A stretch of DNA of 64,000 nt, taken from NCBI RefSeq assembly GCF_932276165.1, contig NC_063998.1:9126501-9190500 (forward strand), given 5' to 3'. A program made the translations under genes and the position numbers. The notes below the pieces were generated by a model. That model was not told the origin of the DNA. It searched no databases and saw only the letters and a list, made by a program, of their open reading frames with translations. This stretch comes from Plutella xylostella (Eukaryota > Arthropoda > Insecta > Lepidoptera > Plutellidae). The first letter of the stretch is position 1. The number at the start of each line of letters is the position of its first letter. This document shows positions 56,621 to 64,000 of this stretch, in pieces.

Positions 56621-57276
56621 TAACAGTTATCTGTGTCGTTCCCGCCAGCTGTTAGAAGGAGTTAGAGAGATGAAATGTAGGTATTTAAGATTAGGGCACT
56701 TGAACATTAGTCTTTTATATAGTATAGGATAAGGTCCTGTAAATATACTCAATGCAATGATTCAAACTACAGTACTGAATTGTACAAAAAATCATGACAT
56801 GATTACAAGCCATTGTTATTACTTATTTGTCTCATAAATAAACAATGTAATAATATTAATAAATATTACTTTTCTAGCACTTACATAATCATAAGCATTT
56901 TATGTAGATAGGGGAAGGCCAGTAAAAAGAAACAAATTATTTAAGTACTTTTCTTAATTTAACACCTAAGTATTTTATTAACTTAAATTAGCATCCATTC
57001 ATTTACACCGAGGTGGGCAGTTATTGCAATTATACCTTAAGTAAACCTACTTAAGTACCTAAACGGGGTAGAAATGATATTGTAAGCTAAAAGTGGTCTA
57101 CTCCACTGAACATTATTGATGTTTTCATAACGATAAACATAAAACCTTAGTAAATTATACTCAAAAAAAATTGTTCACAAAACCCCCCTTACAATATCCA
57201 TTTCCCAACCCCCTGCATCACCAACCCCTGGTCACTCCACTCCACTACTGCACAACCCAACCCCTGGTCACCATGT
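56621..57276. other. Convergent spacer between genes H and I
   Basis: It holds the 3' UTRs of both genes. AT-rich, with no repeat or exon recognised. Gene I stops at 57277. Confidence 0.5.
56837..56842 (+). terminator. Polyadenylation signal of gene H (AATAAA)
   Basis: AATAAA lies 217 bp after the gene H stop codon, followed by a GT/T-rich stretch. It would give a short 3' UTR of about 240 nt. Confidence 0.45.
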
Positions 57277-60231
57277 CTACTGCATCAGCGGTTCCTGCGC
57301 AGGCGCATACTGCGGCGGCGTGGGCACGTAGCTCGGCGACCTGGGCCCGGTCTCGGTCATCTCGTACACCTTGGGACGAGCCGCCTCCTCCATCTCCAGC
57401 GCAGTGCTCCGGATCACGAGCAGGAAGTAGAACATTAGACCTGGAAGATGGGAGAGCACTTGTAAGAGCTGGAATTCATAAAAGGTTTGCAAAACATCGG
57501 TCACAAAGGCGACAAAAGTTTTTCGCGGCCTCGAGAGCAACGGAAAACTTTTGTCAAGTCTTAACGTGCGCGTGTTTTGCGAAACAGCATTCAGTCGCCT
57601 CTGACATGAAGCGATCTTCCACCTTGCAACAAATCTTCCAAAGGCCTATTCAAACCGTAGAGTTATACGCTATCACCGTTTTAACGACACAGGTAACGGT
57701 TATGGCAAACGACTTGCTCCTTAATAGTTTTGTAGGTAGTTTAACTATTCCTACACTTTCCTACGCCATGCCTTCACCTCTACTCTATTTAAAATTGTAC
57801 AATAAATTTATTAAACTATTCGTATACTGCAAGGGCGTACCTACCCAGGATTTCAGCTAGGGGGGGGGCAGCTCTTGAGATGATGGTCGGTCGGGTATAT
57901 TGAAACAAAAATCATGAAAATTGTCTTTTATTAAGGTCAACTAGGCCAATTGCGTCTACGGGCCAAATTAATCTTTTCGATCCTATTTGAAAACGGCTTT
58001 ATCAATGTTGAAAAATGCCATCTATGTAGTTACGGTGGCTTAAACTAAATACTTTACATGAACTGCAGACAGATGGTGTTGTAGTCAACATAATATTATC
58101 CAAGTATTCAGTCATTTTGTGATTTGCACATTTTTTTGAAAGTTTGGTACTGTGACAGGTGATTGAAAATGTGAATCTAAAGTTTTCTTTATCAATTGAT
58201 TTTTATTCAGTAGGTATTCTAAACAATAGTCATTGGGCTACTTATACACAAATTTTCAATGAAATAGCTTTATTTGATGAATCAATGATGTTTTTTTTTA
58301 TGTTTGATAAAAGTCTTGGGGTAAATGCGTTAGGCGTAATGGGGATATTGCGATTGTTGCAACGCATTGCCTCAAAACAGAAATCGTCAACCTTTTAATA
58401 CATACATAATTATGCTCACGACTGTAGTCACCCGCTTTTCGCTGTAAATTTGTATCGCCGTTTTTTATTGAGTACAATGCACTAAAGTTGTCGGGTAAGT
58501 GTAAGTGTACAACCCGACTGTCATGACTGATGATCAATGATTATTTCAAGCTGCCCGAAGGCCTCTGACTAGGCTTAACAACTGCTGCCGAAGCAGCAAC
58601 CGGGACCCACGGCTTAACGTGATTTTTTTCACGGAAAGCTTACTGAGCTTTATTGAATAGTTACATACTAAAAACACATTTGCCTCAAACCTGGAAAATG
58701 CGTTCAAAATCACGATTTTTTTTAATACACTAAATAAGAAACTTTTATAAGATTCCACCAAAGAAATCAATGCTTTAAATTTGTTAAGAAATAGTTGTTC
58801 AATAGTCGTTAGTTTCTTAAAGTAAATATCTCACTTTTACATTACATTTTTCATACCTTTGCTCCCATTATTCCGAAAACTTTTAGTGATCTAAAAATAC
58901 AACGTAACCCCAGTTGACCTTAATTAGTTTGGTTAAGATACAAAACAAAATAGGTAGGTAGGTAAGAGTAGATAACACGTTTTTAATTCCGACTTGGCAG
59001 GAAAATTTACGTTTATTTTATTTTCTAGGGGGGGGCAGCTGCCCCCCCCTGCCCCTACCTGGGTACGCCCTTGGTATACTGTATATAAATAGTATACTAT
59101 TCTGTACTGACCACAAGCCGAGAGCTGCCACAGCGTGACGAGCAGGCCGGTGAAGAGGAAGGAAACGATGACCACGGCCAGGTTGAACACCAGGTTCACG
59201 ATCCCGACGATGAAGTAGTGCCGCATGTAGCGCGGCTTGTTCTGGAATGTTTGGCGATATGGTCATGGATGGTGTCATGGCTAATCCACTTAAAATATAT
59301 GATACTTAGACACCTAGATAAATGTAATATTGTATTGATGTAAGTATATCCAAGACACGATGTCACGTTGAATCGATCATGTATGATTACCTACAGCTTG
59401 TAGCATTTCCACAGGTACTTAAGAAGGTACCTACTTATTGAACGATGCCCTTTTAGGCTTTATTGCCATTTCGAATATGGTGTCTGGCAAGCAATTAAGC
59501 GTTGCTAGGCCGAAGCTTTACACCAGTTCCATGGAAAGACCAAGAAATGAAGGAAACGCTCAGGGTAATATCCTAGTTTAGCAGTCTACTTACGAGTTTC
59601 TTTGTTCAATAGATTATGTTTATAAAGTTTACGCTTTGCATGAAGATTACCTTGTGAGCGCCAATGACCAGCAACAAACTAATAGTAAAGTAGAACAGGT
59701 ATCCAGCCAGCTGAAGCCCGAGTGCGATGTACTGTCTCACAGCCTTGCTCTTCACGTCTGCCGAAGTGAGCCCCGGAGGCGGGTGGTCCTGGTTCTGAGC
59801 CACGTACTGGGCCACTTGGTAGATGAGGGTTGACGTGGACGCGAGGGAGAAGCCCGCGCTGATCTGTTATGGGCAGATTAGATAATTATGCAGGTATGGG
59901 GAATGTCTTCGCGTGTCGGCAGCAAACACTAGAGTTAAAGGATCACCTACATGGATTCAAGGCATAGACTAAAGAGTGCACATAACTTTAGGTAGCTAAG
60001 TAGGTACTACATTTTTCACATAAAGATTTAGCGTTAAGCATGAACCCACCCACTTTATTGCTGCAGACCAGTGTTTCAGGAAATGGTCCAAACTTTATTT
60101 AAATGAACCCTAGACGCATGAAAGTTCCTTCATAGGTAAGTACTAACCAGTGAATAATAGCCGATTATCAGTGCTCCAGTTCGTAATGGGCAGCAACAGC
60201 ACTTATTAACACGAGGCAACTCACAACCCAT
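57277..60231 (-). CDS. Gene I: four-transmembrane family protein with PPxY tail
   Basis: Four exons: 60231-60148, 59863-59651, 59241-59112 and 57440-57277; 196 aa, phases 0, 0, 1. Exon 1 MGCELPRVNKCCCCPLRTG with four consecutive cysteines. Exon 2 (71 codons) has the loop QNQDHPPPGLTSADVKSK and ends LLLVIGAHK. Exon 3 NKPRYMRHYFIVGIVNLVFN. Exon 4 LMFYFLLVIRSTALEMEEAA then RPKVYEMTE and a tail with VPTPPQYAPAQ. It is the inverted partner of gene G, with a longer tail. The PPQY is a PPxY motif, the class bound by WW domains of Nedd4-type ubiquitin ligases, which regulate trafficking of several tetraspan endosomal proteins. The last intron is 1.67 kb and mostly a hAT-like element. A 229-codon plus-strand ORF over exon 4 is antisense shadow. 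Confidence 0.9.
57830..59073. mobile_element. hAT-like TIR element (~1.24 kb, 8-bp TSD GTATACTG)
   Basis: Inverted ends CAAGGGCGTACC..CAGG are each followed by a GGGGGGGGGCAGCT block. The flanking 8-bp repeat GTATACTG is exact (57822-57829 and 59074-59081). The interior holds no convincing transposase but does hold a piece of the 5S-type SINE in reverse orientation near 58.49-58.62 kb. It fills most of intron 3 of gene I. Confidence 0.8.
58490..58620 (-). mobile_element. 5S-type SINE middle fragment
   Basis: GCCCGAAGGCCTCTGACTAG, then CTGCTGCCGAAGCAGCAACC, then GGGACCCACGGCTTAACGTG match the middle of the SINE at 62821-63201. Both the 5S-like head and the 3' tail are absent. It is nested in the 57830-59073 element. 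Confidence 0.75.
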
Positions 60232-61200
60232 GATTAATAAAAAATATTCACTCAAGAACTTTTATAAATTTATCAAATGAGGTACCTATCTCCTGAATTC
60301 TCCTGTTATACCAGGTAAACTGACTGAAAAACTATGTTTCGTCTGTCTGGCAGGATATTGTTATCAGGTTTAACATTGGCCAAGTTAATATCGATACATA
60401 TCACTGATAAGGATAGCGCTTCGGAGAATTAATTTTATAGATTAGTTTTATTTAACTGGAACTGGATAACGGTTACTACTAACAACATAAAAATAACAAA
60501 TGTTGTAATCTCGGTAGGTACCTAATTATAATGTATGTACTTACTTTAGTATAACTGATTTAGAGAGGTGAGTTTGAATTTTAGCTTTACAGCCTGTAGT
60601 TAACTACTTCAAAAAAAGCTCTACTCATAATAATTTATAATTTCAAGAGAGGACTCTAGGACTGTATTCATCCACCTGTAAGACAAGTAGATTTAAGCAT
60701 TGGTCCTTTCGAATTATGCTAACAATAAAGTTAGTTTATTTACTTCTATTATACTACCAAATTCATAGAATATATACCCTCGTTTTGTCGCTGTTGTCCT
60801 CCACCCCCATCGCAATGATGAATTCAGTCTACTGCACTGACGCAAACGGACATGAGCTCGTGCGTACCTAGGCAAGGGAGTCTGATGGGGCATGGCATGG
60901 GGTCATGGTTGGGTCGCCTACATACCTACATAGAATAACGCGGACTCGGGGTCACCTACGAATAGCAGAAAAATAACTCCGTGATTTACGAGATCATCAG
61001 AATAAGGAGAAGCAGTACGTCGTTGACTGACACAACGACTTTGCTATTTTTTTCCAAAGTTTTGGCCAAGTCCATGCCAAGTCCAACAAAAACAAGGACT
61101 GACTGTAAAAACTTTAAATTAATTTTATTAAAACTTTAACTAAGGTTTTCTCAATAGATTGGGATGATGAGGGATGGATACTGGAAAAATACAGCAAGTA
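60232..61200. other. Divergent spacer between genes I and J
   Basis: AT-rich upstream region for both genes. A minus-strand TATAAAAG at 60266-60259 lies only 28 bp before the gene I ATG, too near to be convincing. The 60.78-60.98 kb part is GC-richer without an assignable exon. Confidence 0.45.
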
Positions 61201-63671
61201 ATGCATAGTACAAATACAAATACCAGGAGATGGACAAGACGTAACTTTTTGCCGATAATGCGCATAAAGAAGTGTTTCGGTCTCCAATTAAAAACAGCTG
61301 CTTTCTGTATCGGGTACTTTCAGATTGTAAGCGGTCAAGCACCTATCAACTAAGTAACTTAGATATATTCTTAGAAACATAGAATCTGGAAGCTGCAAGT
61401 CAAACTGGAAGTGAGCCTAAGTGTCTCGTTGGACGGTACAGGTATCTGTGGAAGAACCGAAGATCGACAAACAAACATCTTCAGTTAAGATATCAAACTT
61501 AGTCCTAGTCTCGTGGTGCTAGTGGTCTGGTACCTAGGTATGACTATGTTCGTCTAGCAGAGGCAGACCTTAGTCAGAGGGCTGTGGCAGTCCTTGTGAG
61601 AGGCCTATCTCTTCGACCATGGTCGAAGGCCTATCCATATCCATATTTCCGTTTATTAGCTGAAAACTAATTGTCAGTAACTGTAACGTAACGGCACCAA
61701 TTTGTATATTATAATGGACAAGGACTCAATAATGGACCATACAAACTTATATTGTCTAAAATAAGAGTATGCATAGTGTTACGAAAATTACAACACCGTA
61801 GTTTCACAGCCTTAGTTACTTTATTTCTTTTATTTCAGTGTGGTGAAGTGACATCAGGAGTGCTGCTGCGCACTGGGGTAGACCCGCTCGGGCACCGGAC
61901 CGCCTCGGGCGCACACACCTCTTACATCACGGGAATATTCTGGTTCTTCATACTTAACTTCATACTCATTGTTGGACTGCATACGGTATGTAGAGTAGTT
62001 GGATCCTTAGGTTACATAAGTAACGTACCTATACATAGGTACTTTGCTCACGACTGTAATCCCCGAAGCGGTAGTCAGAGAGAGGCTTGCAAGCGAGTAA
62101 CGTTAATCAATAAATAATACCTAATAGGTACTCGTTACACTCCTTTCTACTTCCACTGGGTAACGTCGCTATTATTACATATTGTTTCTGTTTCTTCGAT
62201 TGATTATTCTATATTTAATTAATAAAATCCTTCTGGATGACCGACCGAGAATCAACGCACAGGCCAAACCATGAACGGATCCTCCTGAAACGCGCAGGGA
62301 TTGTTTCTTGTATAACTAAGGCACCGGTTACGAAACGATTTTCCAAAATTCTATCTTTCCTTTTTAATGATTCTTTAGGGAGAATGTGTTTTGTATTAAG
62401 TATATGTTACTGTAAAAGCCCGAACAACGATAAATCCTGGGATTTACCAGTAAATCCTAGGATTTACCAGTAAATCGTAGGATTTACCAACATGAGTTGG
62501 TAAATGTAAGGATTTGTGAAAATGGGTCATTTTTTTCGGGCTTTTACCATTACAATTTGGTAAATGCTAGGTTTTACCACTGACACCTAGTAAAAGTTGG
62601 TTTTGGGAATAAAACAAAGATATTTATGTGTATAGTAATAGATGCGAATTATCATTGCATGCTGGATTATAGGAAAATAACTTTATTTTCACTCATTCAC
62701 TGAACGATAATTTAAACACGGAAACCGGAAGTAAAATAATTTTCACGTATTATTATTGTTGACGTCGAGTAAAGTAGATTGCAATAATAAATATTTCTTA
62801 AGTTCGGTTAGTTATAAGTTATCATCATCATCACGACTCATTACGTCCCCATCTGCTGGGGCACGGGTCTCCTTCCAATGAAGGAAGGATTTCGATCTAG
62901 TCCACCACGCTGGCCAAGTGCGGGTTGGTGGACCCCAACACAAGCAAGCTTTTGCTGAGCGAGTTGTCGGGTAAGTGGGCAACCCGACTGTCAGACGTTT
63001 TCAAGCCGCCCGAAGGCCTCTGACTAGGCTTAACGACTGCTGCCGAAGCAGCAACCGGGACCCACGGCTTAACGTGCCGTCCGAAGCACGAAAGCATCCA
63101 GAAAAGAACCACTTGAAATCGGTCACCCATCCAATGGCTGACCATGCTGGTTGTTGCTAAACCTCAGTGATCAGTTACGATCACTGAAGCGGACTACGGA
63201 GGTTATAAGTTATAACCTGGCTTTTTCAACATTTACCGTGCCTTAATGTAAATCCTAAGATTTACCAAGTGAATAGTGGTAAAAGTGCGAATCGCAAAAT
63301 CTTTCGGGCTTTTACCATTAAGAGTTGGTAAATCTTAGGTTTTACGCGTAAATCTTAGGATTTACCGTTGTTCGGGCTTTTACAGTAACATATACATAAG
63401 GTAGTTAGTTATATTGAGGTCAATATGGTCTAGTAAGTATTTCAGTCGGTTTCGCTGCTGCAATCTGCCATGTATTAAGTATGATAAATATCCATCGTTG
63501 GGCCGGTCTGTACGCAGCTATTACAAAGTCAACACATACAGGAGATGTTGCTGCTACTGCGAGTCTACTACGTGGTGCAACTGGCGCATGTGGTGCTGGG
63601 CTCGCTGCTGGCACTCGTCCTACTGTCGCTGGTCAACTTCGTGCTCGGGATTATGATGTGTCTTACTCTTT
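61201..63671 (+). CDS. Gene J: four-transmembrane family protein, 3' end beyond window
   Basis: Three exons seen: 61201-61326 (or start at the internal ATG 61258), 61839-61985 and 63542-63671; phases 0, 0, 1. Exon 1 contains NFLPIMRIKKCFGLQLKT, similar in style to gene A (cysteines reduced, LP then a basic stretch then CF). Starting at 61201 adds 19 residues and seems better because it includes the LP. Exon 2 ends LIVGLHT. Exon 3 is 130 nt, as in B, C, G and I, and reads EMLLLLRVYYVVQLAHVVLG. No terminal exon with the usual VYL..LV pattern is visible up to 64000, so TM4 and the tail are missing. Read-through of the exon 3 donor would add about 20 residues to a TGA at 63736. TIR element X copy 2 fills intron 2 and a MITE begins 15 bp after the exon 3 donor. 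Confidence 0.78.
62405..63390. mobile_element. TIR element X, copy 2 (inverted relative to copy 1)
   Basis: The ends TGTTACTGTAAAAGCCCGAA are inverted, and the subterminal GGTAAATCCTAGGATTTACC repeats match copy 1. It carries the SINE at the same internal position. It lies in intron 2 of gene J. Confidence 0.8.
62821..63201 (-). mobile_element. 5S-type SINE nested in element X copy 2
   Basis: Reverse orientation: (ATC)n tail at the left and the 5S-like head CGGTCACCCATCCAATGGCT..GCTAAACC at the right. It is flanked by GTTATAAGTT (62811-62820 and 63202-63211), the reverse complement of the AACTTATAAC flanking the SINE in copy 1. It lacks about 24 bp near the head present in copy 1. Confidence 0.8.
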
Positions 63672-63686
63672 GTAAGTTGCCTTTTA

Positions 63687-63934
63687 CCATGGAAGTAGAA
63701 AAAAAGACGGAAGGAATCTCGCTAACTAAAAATTGAAGCACCCAAAGTATGTAAGTAGATTTCATTGTTGCGACGAGCCCGACACACACACATTCACACT
63801 CAAAGTAAGTCTGTCTGCCGCCGCGCGCCAATCACGTCGCACCTACGCACCCACACACTCTCATGTCACCGCCATTGCTGTGCTTCATTTTTTAGTTTGC
63901 GATATCCCTTCCGACTTTTTTTCTACTTACATGG
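63687..63934. mobile_element. MITE beside the exon 3 donor of gene J
   Basis: The left arm CCATGGAAGTAGAAAAAAAG + CGGAAGGAATCTCGCTAAC is matched inverted at about 63.89-63.93 kb (GTTTGCGATATCCCTTCCG..CTTTTTTTCTACTTACATGG). The interior of about 150 bp includes CACACACACATTCACACTC-type sequence. Short ORFs in it are chance. Confidence 0.7.
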
Positions 63935-64000
63935 CTTTTACATTATTTTCTGTGTAGAGGGTAGAGGATCTCTTCGTTTCAATAAGCAATAATTCAAATA

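Noticed and set aside
57171..57860. 229-codon plus-strand ORF
   Set aside because: It is antisense to exon 4 of gene I, whose minus-strand reading has family motifs, a proper acceptor and the expected stop. The plus ORF continues into an intron and a TE without any recognisable domain.
60259..60266. TATA box of gene I (TATAAAAG on the minus strand)
   Set aside because: Only 28 bp before the ATG, which would leave almost no 5' UTR. AT-rich background makes such matches common.
63890..63960. Possible terminal exon of gene J after the AG at 63894-63895
   Set aside because: The phase fits, but the translation (CDIPSDFFSTY..) lacks the V-Y-L TM4 start and tail pattern and consists of the right arm of a MITE.

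Overview
This is a nuclear genome window from an insect, almost certainly a moth or butterfly (Lepidoptera). AT-rich non-coding DNA separates small multi-exon genes with GT-AG introns. The interspersed repeats are of kinds typical of lepidopteran genomes: RTE-like LINE remnants, LINE tails ending in short microsatellites, hAT-type MITEs with 8-bp target duplications, Helitron-like repeats, and a SINE with a 5S-rRNA-like head. There is no prokaryotic, organellar or viral gene set.

The main content is a cluster of ten paralogous genes between 10.0 kb and the right edge. Each encodes a small protein (about 169-196 aa) with four predicted transmembrane segments. I rebuilt them exon by exon because most exons are too short to stand out as ORFs. 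In order they are A (+, 10062-12078), B (-, 14488-24723), C (-, 28011-30044), D (-, 30876-32968), E (-, 33983-43963), F (+, 45920-47713), G (+, 49363-51608), H (+, 52864-56620), I (-, 57277-60231) and J (+, 61201-63671, cut by the window edge). All share one architecture. A short N-terminal exon usually carries a CC(F/C)C-x-PLR-x-G motif and the start of TM1. A second exon ends in (A/L)HK or similar at a phase-0 donor. A third exon ends in phase 1. A terminal exon carries TM4 and a variable cytosolic tail. Gene H has one extra intron and gene B a tiny extra first exon. The layout resembles insect tetraspan families such as DUF4728/pasiflora-type or LAPTM-like proteins; this is inference from layout, not a database match. 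Subgroups are visible: D/E/F, the inverted pair G/I flanking H, and the divergent end members A and J.

Left of the cluster, 1-8 kb has no recognisable gene. At 8.16-8.71 kb there is one gene for a secreted Pro/Val-rich low-complexity protein, possibly cuticular.

The cluster is rich in local duplications and transposons that touch splice structure. Gene A has a duplicated acceptor region and a duplicated terminal exon. Gene H has a duplicated fourth exon whose copies are nearly identical although the surrounding introns have diverged. Gene E has an 8.35-kb intron and gene B a 7.66-kb first intron, both filled with mobile elements. Two copies of a roughly 1-kb TIR element (12.4 and 62.4 kb) carry the same 5S-type SINE at the same internal site. 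Two copies of a roughly 0.76-kb element with 9-10 bp target duplications (48.1 and 54.4 kb) reveal a nested insertion by comparison. Coordinates come from reading splice sites by eye and conserved family structure; no transcript data or database search was available.
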